From the NCBI GenBank assembly GCA_964580655.1, contig CAZOMR010000074.1, forward strand, positions 1 through 12,843: a stretch of DNA of 12,843 nt. Direction: 5' to 3'. The DNA is from CAZOMR01 sp964580655 (GTDB lineage: Bacteria; RBG-13-61-14; CAZOMR01). The position numbers and the translations under genes were made by a program. Below, in pieces: positions 1 to 6,979 of the stretch. The number at the start of each line of letters is the position of its first letter. Positions within the stretch are counted from its first letter, which is position 1. The notes beneath the pieces are model-generated. The model was not told the DNA's origin, searched no databases, and saw only the letters and a program-made list of their open reading frames with translations.

Positions 1-1
1 T

Positions 2-115
2 TCCCTCGTTCTGGATCGCCGCCAATTCTTGATACCCATCGGGACAACACTGATCCTCTCTCTCCTCAGACAATCCTATTGGGAGCTCAAATTTTTGGGG
101 AATGTCCAGATGTAA
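2..115 (+). CDS. Possible C-terminal tail of an upstream gene (partial)
   Basis: The second plus-strand frame is open from the window edge to a TAA at 113-115, giving 37 residues. The translation has a hydrophobic stretch (FLIPIGTTLILSLL) followed by a basic and aromatic tail ending in LGNVQM, which would suit the C-terminus of a membrane protein. It points the same way as the sugar kinase that starts 83 bases later. The call is weak: plus frame 1 is also open to 129, and one minus-strand frame is open from the edge to about 137. I choose this frame only because its composition looks most protein-like. No family can be assigned. Confidence 0.35.
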   Translation, partial: SLVLDRRQFLIPIGTTLILSLLRQSYWELKFLGNVQM

Positions 116-120
116 ATATC

Positions 121-149
121 TTGACCTGAATTCTTATTCCCGCTAACAT
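121..149 (+). promoter_or_regulatory. Candidate sigma-70 promoter for the sugar kinase gene
   Basis: TTGACC at 121-126 and TAACAT at 144-149 are separated by 17 bases, matching 5/6 and 4/6 of the consensus hexamers. An AT-rich stretch with TAAA repeats follows, and the kinase start lies 50 bases downstream. This rests on pattern matching only. Confidence 0.4.
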
Positions 150-198
150 AGATGGGTAATTGGTAAATAAATAAATAAAGGAAGGATGGTGACGCGCA

Positions 199-1101
199 AT
201 GGATCTCTTGATCGTGGGTTCAATCGCATTTGATAGTGTGGAGACTCCTGAAGGCAAGGTGGATGATGCCCTGGGCGGCACCGCGGTCTTCTCCTCGGTC
301 GCGGCAAGTCTCTTCTCACCGGTTAACCTCGTGGCTATTGTGGGTGATGATTTTGGAAAGGAAAACCTTGAATTCCTTGAAGCCAGGGGTATTGACCTGG
401 AGGGGGTCGAACAGACCCGTGGTAAAACCTTTCGCTGGGCCTGCCGCTACCTCGATGACATGAACCGGCGTGAGACCATAAGCACAGAGCTTAATGTGTT
501 TGCGGATTTCGACCCAAGGCTACCGGAGAGATACAGGATGTCGGATTATGTATTGCTTGCAAACATCCAGCCCTCGCTCCAGCTCAAGGTGCTGGACCAG
601 ATCAAGAATCCTAAATTTATAGCCTGCGATACCATTGATCTGTGGATCGAGACCGCGCGAGAGGAGTTGGAGGAGGTGCTTGGGCGCTCTCAACTCCTGG
701 TTATAAACGACGAGGAGGCACGCCTGCTTACAGGTGAAACCCAGGTTCCCAGGGCCGCGCGGAGATTGCTCAAAAAGCATGGTCTGGAGATTGTGGTAGT
801 CAAACGGGGAGAGCACGGAGCCACATTATTTTCCCATGAGGGAATCTTTGTCGCACCTGCCTATCCGCTCGAAGAGGTCATTGATCCCACAGGAGCAGGG
901 GATTCCTTTGCAGGAGCCATGGCCGGAAAATTGGCCGAGATGCGAGACCTCAGTCTGGAAGCTATGAAGAGGGCTATGGTCTACGGAGTGGTGGTGTCGA
1001 GTTTTACAGTGGAAAATTTCAGCCTCAATCGGCTCAGGCGGCTAAGCTCGGAGGAAATCGAAACCCGTTATGCCCAAATCAGAGAAATGACAGGGTTTTA
1101 A
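199..1101 (+). CDS. PfkB-family carbohydrate kinase
   Basis: This is a cytosolic ribokinase-like kinase of 300 residues, a normal length for the family, which moves phosphate from ATP to a sugar or nucleoside-type hydroxyl. The N-terminal PfkB signature is GGTAVFSSVAA (residues 26-36). The conserved NDEEARLLTG is at 170-179. The C-terminal signature DPTGAGDSFAGA (229-240) contains the anion hole and the catalytic Asp at about 235. The ATG at 199 is preceded by GGTGA with 6-base spacing and a further upstream GGAAGGA. The substrate cannot be told from sequence: the substrate-binding lid (about residues 75-120) gives no clear clue. The gene has its own promoter candidate. A second promoter candidate sits right after its stop codon, so it may not be co-transcribed with the envelope genes downstream. 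Confidence 0.9.
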   Translation: MDLLIVGSIAFDSVETPEGKVDDALGGTAVFSSVAASLFSPVNLVAIVGDDFGKENLEFLEARGIDLEGVEQTRGKTFRWACRYLDDMNRRETISTELNVFADFDPRLPERYRMSDYVLLANIQPSLQLKVLDQIKNPKFIACDTIDLWIETAREELEEVLGRSQLLVINDEEARLLTGETQVPRAARRLLKKHGLEIVVVKRGEHGATLFSHEGIFVAPAYPLEEVIDPTGAGDSFAGAMAGKLAEMRDLSLEAMKRAMVYGVVVSSFTVENFSLNRLRRLSSEEIETRYAQIREMTGF

Positions 1102-1130
1102 TTGACAATATGCTGATTTACTGATAATTT
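1102..1130 (+). promoter_or_regulatory. Candidate promoter for the acidic-protein/RodZ-like operon
   Basis: A perfect -35 hexamer TTGACA (1102-1107) abuts the kinase stop codon. A very AT-rich stretch follows, offering TAATTT at 17-base spacing or GATAAT at 15-base spacing. It sits in the 41-base gap before the ATG at 1143 and is the best-placed promoter for the four-gene run to 5393. The -10 assignment is uncertain. Confidence 0.4.
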
Positions 1131-1142
1131 ATATAAATATAT

Positions 1143-2354
1143 ATGTTTGAACTAGATCAAGAGCAAAGCTGGGTGGATGCCAGGCAAGAGGATGTAGTAT
1201 TCATTGCCACCTCGGTTAATCGGCCTGCGGTTGCTCCGCCGGATCGCTCGCCCGAACCGGCACAAGCTTACATCTGCACTATCCGTCACGAGAATCTATT
1301 CTTTGTTCATATATACCTGTACCTGATCTCCAGCAATATCGGACTCCTCTACCGATGGGATGCAGGTGGGGTCCCGCGAGAGGTGGTTTCCACCCTGGAG
1401 CAGAATGCGCTTGAATTCTCAGAAACTATGGGCTTCATGATGAGCGATCTGCGTTATCGGGAACTCAGCCCGGAGGAAAAACAGGGCCTATTTGAATCCA
1501 CCCCCCTGTTCCACCAGGATCTTTCCCGGTTCAAGACGGATGAAGAGATCCAGGAGATCGAGCCAGAGGAGATCGGTGAGACCGAGCTGGTGATTGAGCC
1601 GATTGAAGAGCCGGGCACACAATCCGTGACCGAGGGTGAATTTGTATTCAATGAGGGGTTGGCCGAGACGCAGGTTCAGCCAGCGGAGGTTGTTCCCGAA
1701 TCCGAGCCAGCTTCGCGTCCGGCAGAGCCTGCGGCCATGGTTCCTGATCTGACAGGCGAGGAGGTAGAGGAGATCTTTCTTGAAGGCGTGGAAGAAACTC
1801 CAGGGCCTTCCCCCTCGCAGGCTGGGACTTCGGAAGAGGATACACTGCTTGAAAATCTGGAGATAAAAGAAGCGCATGTCCATGCTGATAGTGCGCCTGC
1901 ACCTTCAGAGCCCGCGGCGGCCGAGGAATTAAAGACCGAGGAAGACATTTTGCTCGACACCATTGAGGCCCAGGATGCTGGCCAGCCCGCTCCTTTAGAG
2001 CCTGGTCCCCCTCCGGCGCCAGCACCTGTCGTGCCTGCCACCATACCAGCACCAGCCCGGGCTGAACCCGAGTCCGAATTATCTGGAGAAGGTGTATCTG
2101 CTGATCTGGAGCAAACCGAGGAGATAACGATCGAGGGCGTGATAGAGGATGAATCTTTGGTCGAAGCGGCCCCGACTGAAGAGACCACACAGGAGATGGA
2201 TGTCCCGGCATCAGCGATTATTCCGGAAAAGCCTTCCCCGATTTCAACCAGGATTCCGGAAACTGCTTCTCCGCCTTCTAATTCTATGCCGACCGAGAAT
2301 GATTTCAGCGCCGAAGACATCCAGGTTCTCATTCGGCTTTTGGCCATGATGTAG
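1143..2354 (+). CDS. Unknown acidic protein with Glu/Pro-rich tail and repeated short motifs
   Basis: I do not recognise this 403-residue protein. Residues 1-125 look folded: mixed hydrophobic and charged sequence with a likely beta-rich core (YICTIRHENLFFVHIYLYLI, 43-62). From about 130 to 385 the sequence is low complexity and dominated by Glu, Pro, Ala and Ser, so it is probably disordered. Within it recur short acidic-hydrophobic segments: EEVEEIFLEGVE (206-217), EEDTLLENLEIKE (231-243), EEDILLDTIEA (266-276) and EEITIEGVIE (326-335). The protein ends in a predicted short helix, AEDIQVLIRLLAMM (390-403). There is no signal peptide or membrane segment, so it is probably cytoplasmic. No ribosome binding site precedes the ATG, which follows an AT-rich leader. 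It is first in the run with the TPR lipoprotein (25-base gap), so a scaffold or adaptor role is an inference only. Confidence 0.75.
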   Translation: MFELDQEQSWVDARQEDVVFIATSVNRPAVAPPDRSPEPAQAYICTIRHENLFFVHIYLYLISSNIGLLYRWDAGGVPREVVSTLEQNALEFSETMGFMMSDLRYRELSPEEKQGLFESTPLFHQDLSRFKTDEEIQEIEPEEIGETELVIEPIEEPGTQSVTEGEFVFNEGLAETQVQPAEVVPESEPASRPAEPAAMVPDLTGEEVEEIFLEGVEETPGPSPSQAGTSEEDTLLENLEIKEAHVHADSAPAPSEPAAAEELKTEEDILLDTIEAQDAGQPAPLEPGPPPAPAPVVPATIPAPARAEPESELSGEGVSADLEQTEEITIEGVIEDESLVEAAPTEETTQEMDVPASAIIPEKPSPISTRIPETASPPSNSMPTENDFSAEDIQVLIRLLAMM

Positions 2355-2365
2355 AGGCGCCTGAG

Positions 2366-2374
2366 AAAGGAAGG
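2366..2374 (+). promoter_or_regulatory. Ribosome binding site supporting the start at 2380
   Basis: AAAGGAAGG lies 5 bases before the ATG at 2380. It favours that start over the in-frame ATG at 2392, which would shorten the signal sequence by four residues. Confidence 0.6.
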
Positions 2375-2379
2375 CTACG

Positions 2380-3180
2380 ATGCACATACAAATGTGGATA
2401 GTCGCTCTGATTCTGACCTTTAGCCTCGGTTGCGCTGGTTCCAGGAAGAGAGATGATATTTGCGGCAATCCGGATTATATCCAGGTGAAGAAAGACACTA
2501 TGGTTGACAGCCTCTCGCGGAAGGACCTCTATACTGCGCTGGAAGCTGGCCTGGAGGCCTATCGCTGTAATCCCAAGGACCCGGAAACCAATTACTGGCT
2601 GGGATGGACCTACATGCACCGGGACCAATACGACAAGGCTATTGAATACCTGAACAATGCGCTGGAGTATCAGGAGAAATATCCTGAGGCAAACATGGCC
2701 CTGGGCATAATCTACCTGCGGGAAAACCGGCTGGATGAGGCCATAGTCCAGTTTAGAAGCGCGGCAGAGAACGATCTCTTCCGCAATGCCTTTGAAGCCT
2801 ATAACAACCTGGGCTGGGCTTACCTTTTGAAAGGGGACCTGGAGAGTGCGGAGAAAAACCTGAACCTTGCATTGAAGCTCAACCCCAATTGGTGCATCAG
2901 CCACTGCAACCTGGGCGAGGTCTACATCAAGCAAGGCAAAAAAGAACAGGGCATGGCATCCTTGAAAAAAGCCACGAAACTATGTCCCCAGTATGCCCGG
3001 CCTCATTTACTGCTCGGCATCGAATACAACCGCGAAAAAAAGACCCCCGAGGCCTGCAGGGAGTTCAACGCGGCTTATAACGCGGATTCCAAAACCGAGG
3101 AACAGGGCCAAAAAGCCGAGGGATACCTGAATTTACTCAACTGTAGGCGTGTTCCGAAAAATCCTGCCCCATCCCCTTGA
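2380..3180 (+). CDS. TPR lipoprotein, PilF/PilW-like
   Basis: The 266-residue protein starts with a lipoprotein-type signal: a short hydrophobic segment (residues 5-16) ending LGC, with Cys18 as likely lipidation site and Ala at +2, which would favour the outer membrane. The -3 residue is Ser rather than the usual Leu, so the lipobox is imperfect. About five tetratricopeptide repeats span residues 69-239, for example NYWLGWTYMHRDQYDKAIEY near 71-90, NNLGWAYLLKGDLESAEKNL near 142-161 and NLGEVYIKQGKKEQGMASL near 177-195. Length and layout resemble PilF/PilW, the lipoprotein that helps assemble the type IV pilus secretin. The next gene is RodZ-like, matching the pilF-rodZ gene order known in many Proteobacteria. 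No pilus genes are visible here, so the pilus role is an inference; a general TPR envelope scaffold is the alternative. Confidence 0.8.
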   Translation: MHIQMWIVALILTFSLGCAGSRKRDDICGNPDYIQVKKDTMVDSLSRKDLYTALEAGLEAYRCNPKDPETNYWLGWTYMHRDQYDKAIEYLNNALEYQEKYPEANMALGIIYLRENRLDEAIVQFRSAAENDLFRNAFEAYNNLGWAYLLKGDLESAEKNLNLALKLNPNWCISHCNLGEVYIKQGKKEQGMASLKKATKLCPQYARPHLLLGIEYNREKKTPEACREFNAAYNADSKTEEQGQKAEGYLNLLNCRRVPKNPAPSP

Positions 3181-3184
3181 GGAG
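3179..3184 (+). promoter_or_regulatory. Ribosome binding site fixing the RodZ-like start at 3188
   Basis: GAGGAG, overlapping the stop codon of the TPR gene, lies just before ATG 3188. An in-frame ATG at 3149 lies inside the TPR gene without such a site, so 3188 is the better start and the two genes are probably translationally coupled. Confidence 0.65.
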
Positions 3185-3187
3185 ATC

Positions 3188-3565
3188 ATGTCTGGAAAAA
3201 TCAAGGAGTCCTTTGGCCAATATCTCCGCAGAGAGCGGACATTGAGAGAGATCTCACTTGAAGAGATCGCGCAGTTCACAAAGATCAATGTCAGTGTTCT
3301 CTCAGCGTTGGAGAATGACGAATTCGCATCCCTTCCTCCATTGCCCTTTGTCCGCGGTTTTATTCGCAGTTATGCTGAATATCTGGGGCTGAATGTATCT
3401 GAGGTGATGCTCAGGTTCTCGAGCTTCATCGAGGATAACTATGCTGAACTCATCGCCCCAGCACCGGCCATGACATCATCCGAAAAGCGTATCCGGAGGG
3501 GCTTGCTCCTGGGTCTCTTCGCGGCTTTGATTCTGGGGTTTTTTTTTACACTTATCGCTATCTGA
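3188..3565 (+). CDS. rodZ: RodZ-like protein, N-terminal HTH and membrane segment (frame ends early)
   Basis: From ATG 3188 the frame encodes 125 residues. Residues 8-70 form a RodZ-type helix-turn-helix (HTH_25) domain, with SLEEIAQFTKINVSVLSALE (23-42) and LPFVRGFIRSYAEYLGL (52-68). A basic patch KRIRR and a membrane segment follow (about 105-122). RodZ links the MreB cytoskeleton to the cell-wall elongation machinery. Its usual architecture is a cytoplasmic HTH, one transmembrane helix, then a periplasmic DUF4115 domain. Here the zero frame stops five residues after a run of nine T (3539-3547) inside the membrane segment, while the DUF4115 part continues in the -1 frame to 3915. The product as read would be a membrane-anchored HTH with no periplasmic domain. 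A frame change would give a normal-looking protein of about 242 residues. A sequence error, a mutation and slippage are all possible. Confidence 0.8.
   Translation: MSGKIKESFGQYLRRERTLREISLEEIAQFTKINVSVLSALENDEFASLPPLPFVRGFIRSYAEYLGLNVSEVMLRFSSFIEDNYAELIAPAPAMTSSEKRIRRGLLLGLFAALILGFFFTLIAI
3539..3547 (+). other. Run of nine T at the frame change in the RodZ-like gene
   Basis: Nine consecutive T are read as three Phe codons in the zero frame. Slipping back one base on TTT-TTT, or transcripts carrying one extra U, joins the HTH/membrane half to the DUF4115 half without passing a stop. A run of nine U is long enough for RNA polymerase slippage, as known for Shigella mxiE. No convincing Shine-Dalgarno-like stimulator lies at the right distance upstream, and I see no strong hairpin just downstream. 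Confidence 0.7.
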
Positions 3566-3915
3566 ATAAATCTGAAGACCAGTCCGGGGCAGGGCTTTAC
3601 GGCTCCACCATCAAGACATCGGTTTCTGACGCGCCTGAATTCCCTTCCAAAGAACCCGGGCCAACCCCGCAAAGAGTGCAACTCAAGGCCACTGAGCTCT
3701 GCTGGATACAGGTAATCCTTGATGACCAGCCTCCCCGGGAAGCCACCCTTTATCCCGGTGAGTCTATCCAGTTTGAAGCAAAACAAAGGATCCGTATTCT
3801 CATCGGTAACGCAGGCGGCATCCAGATCAAATATAATGACGAACCCCTGGGAACTCCTGGCAAATCCGGCCAGCCAATCCGCATGAGCTTTCCTGCTTTC
3901 AGTGAGAAAAAGTAA
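3547..3915 (+). CDS. RodZ-like protein, C-terminal DUF4115 half (-1 frame)
   Basis: Read from the last T of the nine-T run, this frame gives 122 residues to a TAA at 3913-3915. It begins with YTYRYLNKSED, the expected exit from a membrane helix, passes through a Pro/Ser-rich linker, and then shows a DUF4115-like beta domain from about 3676 (VQLKATELCWIQVILDD ... YPGESIQFEA ... IGNAGGIQIKYNDEPLG ... IRMSF). That is the periplasmic domain of RodZ. A GTG at 3676 could start a separate 79-residue product, but it lacks a ribosome binding site and would have no signal peptide. I therefore treat this as the second half of the same gene. The domain remains intact, which argues against long-standing decay. 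Confidence 0.7.
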   Translation, partial: YTYRYLNKSEDQSGAGLYGSTIKTSVSDAPEFPSKEPGPTPQRVQLKATELCWIQVILDDQPPREATLYPGESIQFEAKQRIRILIGNAGGIQIKYNDEPLGTPGKSGQPIRMSFPAFSEKK

Positions 3916-3926
3916 CGAATTCCGCG

Positions 3927-5393
3927 ATGAGACGACCCCATCTATTTATCGGGATTTCAATATTTATCCTGCTGATCGGAGCAAGCCTCTTGATCTTGAA
4001 ATTCTACCCGCATTTGAGCAAGCCCCTGGCAGAATCAACTGGAATCACTATAAGGGATGCAGATGCGCCCGTGTTGACGGAATCCGGCCAACTCAACCAG
4101 GATACCTCTGCTCCAGACACCCCGGGAAGGCTCGAGCTCAAGCCGAAACAGGGGCGCGAAACGCTATCCGGGGCAGGAGTATCTGGAGTAGATGAAAAAA
4201 TCTATGAACACTGGATTGCAAAAGGCCATGATCTGGCCATGAAAGGGCAATACACGAAGGCGCTATACGCCCTGAATGAGGCCCTTGAGCTCAAGCCGGC
4301 AAGCATTGACGCCCGGATGATGGCCGCGAATATCAACTGCCTTCTGGGAAAAAGGAGTTTTGGCGAGAAGAACTATTCGCGGGCCGAGGAGCTTTTCAAT
4401 GAGGTGCTCTATTATCAGCCGCGGTATCTTTGCGGCCTGCTAGGCCTGGGTCTCTGCGCATACAAGAAGGATGCCGACCTAGACAGGGCAAAGCCCCTGC
4501 TTGAAGCTTACCTCCAGGAAGGCGGCAAAGAGGCCAGAGCCTACGAGACCCTGGGCCAAATTTATTATCACATGAACGACCTGGACAGGGCCGCGCATTA
4601 CCTTGACCTGACTCTGAAGAGCGAGCCCGAAAACCGCGTGGTCGGGCAATTCCTGGCCCGCATTAAGCGCGAGCAGAATGTGGAAAAAAATTTCGGCACA
4701 TACGATACCGTTCACTTCGTCGTGAAATACGAAGGCTTTGAAAACACGAGCGCGTGCATGGTGATTCTACAGACACTGGAAGAGGCGCGGACGAGGGTGG
4801 GCATAACCCTTGATTATTACCCGAATATCCCTGTCACCGCTATCCTCTATACCAACGAGCAGTTCCAGGATGTCACGAGTTCTCCTGCCTGGGCCAATGC
4901 CATTTTCGACGGCAAGATTCGCATCCCCACCAAGGGCCTGACCGAAGGGTCTGAAAATAATAAAACCGAAACATTGGAGCGCATCGTGTTCCACGAATAT
5001 ACCCATGCCCTGATCTTTGAATGCACACGGGGCAATCGAGTGCCGGTCTGGTTACATGAGGGTCTGGCACAGTATTCCGAGGGGTTGGTATCATTTGAGA
5101 ACGAGCGGATATTTCAGGCTTTTGACAAATACGACCTGATCATACCACTGCATCACCTTGAAGGCTCATTCCTCGCTCTCGGCCACGTGCATGCCAGGAT
5201 CGCTTACGCGGAGAGCCTAGCCGCAGTCAAATACATCATAACCCAATATGGAGAATATGCCCTCCGTGCAATTCTAAAAGAGCTTGCCCATGGTAAAACC
5301 ATAAAAGAGGCCATCAGCTCAGTCATGTATATCTCTTATGAAGAGTTCGACAACCGATTCCTCGATTGGCTCAAGATCAACTATAAAGAATAG
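3927..5393 (+). CDS. Membrane-anchored TPR protein with MA-like gluzincin metallopeptidase domain
   Basis: This is a 488-residue protein. Residues 7-26 form a signal anchor or membrane helix after two Arg, so the rest is probably periplasmic. A low-complexity linker (30-90) precedes TPR-like repeats: about 94-127, a longer spacer, then 150-183, 185-200 and 205-238. The C-terminal half (about 260-488) looks like a peptidase MA-type domain, with the zinc motif HEYTH at 356-360 and the likely third ligand Glu378 in WLHEGLAQY (375-383). All catalytic residues of a gluzincin are present, so it should be active. It starts 11 bases after the RodZ-like frame ends, with no good ribosome binding site, which suggests coupling. 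Placement beside RodZ-like and PilF-like genes hints at processing of envelope proteins or peptidoglycan, but the substrate is unknown. Confidence 0.82.
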   Translation: MRRPHLFIGISIFILLIGASLLILKFYPHLSKPLAESTGITIRDADAPVLTESGQLNQDTSAPDTPGRLELKPKQGRETLSGAGVSGVDEKIYEHWIAKGHDLAMKGQYTKALYALNEALELKPASIDARMMAANINCLLGKRSFGEKNYSRAEELFNEVLYYQPRYLCGLLGLGLCAYKKDADLDRAKPLLEAYLQEGGKEARAYETLGQIYYHMNDLDRAAHYLDLTLKSEPENRVVGQFLARIKREQNVEKNFGTYDTVHFVVKYEGFENTSACMVILQTLEEARTRVGITLDYYPNIPVTAILYTNEQFQDVTSSPAWANAIFDGKIRIPTKGLTEGSENNKTETLERIVFHEYTHALIFECTRGNRVPVWLHEGLAQYSEGLVSFENERIFQAFDKYDLIIPLHHLEGSFLALGHVHARIAYAESLAAVKYIITQYGEYALRAILKELAHGKTIKEAISSVMYISYEEFDNRFLDWLKINYKE

Positions 5394-5429
5394 TTCCTTC
5401 TCGGGCCGACCGCGACTCATCAATGATGC

Positions 5430-6917
5430 TCATTCCGGGAAAAGCCCGAAATGGCGATTTAGCCATCTCCTGACAGGCCGGAAAATTCTTTCAACACGAT
5501 AAAAAGAAATAAACACGGCGCGCAGGCCCCAGTACATGCCTCGGAGCATGAACATGTTTTTCGGAAAGCGCCAGATGATCCTGATGATGATCTTTGGCCT
5601 GAGGAAAAAGCGCCGGTACGCGTTGCGCACTATCTTGAACAGGTCCACACCGGTGGCCCGGGTGTAAAACGCACTTTCTTCTTCCCAGTAGCGCAGTTTG
5701 AACATCTCCCAGTCGGAAAAGTCGAAATCAGGGTATGCCTCTTTGGCTATCTCGAAAAGCCCTGTCCTCGGATACACCACGACCTCGAAAAACCATGCCC
5801 GTAGCAGTTTGCTCTCAATTGCATACTTGACCGTCATGTTCATCTCTTCAACGGTCTCACCGGGGAACCCCATCATGATAAATGCCTGGGGGATGAGTCC
5901 TTCATCATAAGTCCAGGCGATGGTCTGTTTGACCTTGTCGAGATTCAGGTTCTTCCTGATCACTCTCTGCAAGCGCGGCGAGGCTGTCTCCACAGCATAG
6001 GTGATAGTGTAACAGCCGGCGGCCTTGAGCTTCTTTATCAACTCACGGTCCATCATGTCCCCGCGCAGGCCATTGGGGAAAGCTATCTTGACCTTTATTC
6101 CCCGCTCTACTATCTCGTCGCAGATGCGCTTGGCACGCGGCAGATCAAGGTTGAAGATGTCATCCACGATATGAAGCTCCTTTACACCGTAGCGACCGGT
6201 GAGAATCTCTATTTCCTCCATTACATTCTCCACGCTCCGCTTGCGCACCCTTTTCCCGAAGATGTTATGACAATATGCGCAATGAAAAGGACAGGCACGC
6301 GTGGTGAAAATAATGGCCCAGGGCGTGGAGTGGCAAAAAGCGTTCATACTTATCTGCACCGAATAGCGCTTGAAATCAACAAGGTCCCACGCTGGAAAAG
6401 GGATTGAATCCAGGTTCTCGATGAACTCCCGCTCAGGGGTAACTACTATATTACCATCGCGCATGAATGCAATACCCTTGACATCATCCAGGGGCTCGTC
6501 GTTTTCAAGCCGTGGCAAAATCTCCAGAAAGGTGCGCTCCCCCTCGCCGATCACCACATAGTCAATATTGGTGTCTTTCAGGACGTAATCATAAAACACA
6601 GAGGCGTGAGGCCCTCCCAGGATCGTGGGACACTCCGGTTTCAGCTCCTTGACTATGCTCGCAAGCTCGGCCATCTCATTCGCTTCCATGCTCATGGCGC
6701 TGAAGCCCACAATGTCCGGATCAAAATTCCTTATCCTCTCTCGCATCTGGTCGAAACTCAGGTCATAGAGCGCCTGCTCGACAAGGTCAATCTCAAACTT
6801 GCCCTGAAAATTCTCTCGCAAAAGCGAGATCAGATATAGAAGCCCAAGCGGCTGGGCAAAACCCGGTCTCGAGAAACGAACACCGGGCCGAATGAACATT
6901 ATGCGGTTGATCTTCAT
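5430..6917 (-). CDS. B12-binding-domain radical SAM protein (copy 1)
   Basis: The 495-residue enzyme belongs to the cobalamin-dependent radical SAM group (BchE/HpnP type). An N-terminal Rossmann-like B12-binding domain (about 1-145) contains GGPHAS (101-106) and GEGERTFLEI (124-133). The classical DxHxxG cobalamin-ligand motif is absent, as is common in this group. The radical SAM barrel starts at TTRACPFHCAYCHN (205-218), with cluster cysteines 209, 213 and 216 in CxxxCxxC spacing. The C-terminal region (about 425-490) is rich in Arg and aromatic residues (RFFLRPKIIIRIIWRFPKN) and may sit on the membrane. Such enzymes often methylate or rearrange lipids, tetrapyrroles or natural products; the substrate here cannot be inferred. 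It is a tandem paralog of the gene at 6980-8431. GGAGGA lies 10 bases before its ATG. It converges with the metallopeptidase gene across 36 bases. Confidence 0.88.
   Translation of the reverse strand: MKINRIMFIRPGVRFSRPGFAQPLGLLYLISLLRENFQGKFEIDLVEQALYDLSFDQMRERIRNFDPDIVGFSAMSMEANEMAELASIVKELKPECPTILGGPHASVFYDYVLKDTNIDYVVIGEGERTFLEILPRLENDEPLDDVKGIAFMRDGNIVVTPEREFIENLDSIPFPAWDLVDFKRYSVQISMNAFCHSTPWAIIFTTRACPFHCAYCHNIFGKRVRKRSVENVMEEIEILTGRYGVKELHIVDDIFNLDLPRAKRICDEIVERGIKVKIAFPNGLRGDMMDRELIKKLKAAGCYTITYAVETASPRLQRVIRKNLNLDKVKQTIAWTYDEGLIPQAFIMMGFPGETVEEMNMTVKYAIESKLLRAWFFEVVVYPRTGLFEIAKEAYPDFDFSDWEMFKLRYWEEESAFYTRATGVDLFKIVRNAYRRFFLRPKIIIRIIWRFPKNMFMLRGMYWGLRAVFISFYRVERIFRPVRRWLNRHFGLFPE
5976..6197 (-). 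repeat. 222-bp perfect repeat, copy in radical SAM gene 1
   Basis: This segment is identical base for base to 7490-7711 at a constant offset of 1514. It covers the part of the radical SAM barrel after the cluster motif, from KELHIVDDIFNLDLPRA to the TASPRLQ region. The flanks differ immediately at both ends. Confidence 0.95.
6406..6503 (-). repeat. 98-bp near-identical repeat, copy in radical SAM gene 1
   Basis: I count four differences in 98 bases against 7920-8017, at the same offset of 1514. It covers the linker between the B12-binding domain and the radical SAM barrel (about residues 139-171). Confidence 0.85.
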
Positions 6918-6927
6918 GTAATAGAGG

Positions 6928-6949
6928 TCCTCCGGGATTTATTATATCA
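6928..6949 (-). promoter_or_regulatory. Extended -10 promoter candidate and RBS before radical SAM gene 1
   Basis: On the minus strand the 62-base gap between the two radical SAM genes contains TGATATAAT (6949-6941), a perfect extended -10 (TGnTATAAT), then GGAGGA (6933-6928) ten bases before the ATG at 6917. Copy 1 could therefore be transcribed separately from copy 2. No -35 is evident at normal spacing, and the untranslated leader would be very short. Confidence 0.4.
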
Positions 6950-6979
6950 GATGTTGCTTTCTGTAATTCTTCAACGGAA

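Noticed and set aside
1..137. Minus-strand open frame running off the left edge, and plus frame 1 open to 129.
   Set aside because: Neither has a convincing start or recognisable protein sequence. Three overlapping open frames over such a short distance are mostly chance; plus frame 2 was preferred, with low confidence.
1488..2347. Several long minus-strand open frames opposite the acidic protein.
   Set aside because: They are mirror frames of a biased Glu/Pro/Ala-rich gene. Their translations are low complexity and they lack ribosome binding sites, while the plus frame has an ordered N-terminal domain and operon context.
5434..5477. Hairpins at the convergent junction (CGGG/CCCG and ATGGC/GCCAT) considered as a bidirectional terminator.
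   Set aside because: The stems are only 4-5 bp, lie inside the end of radical SAM gene 1, and have no T-tract on either strand.
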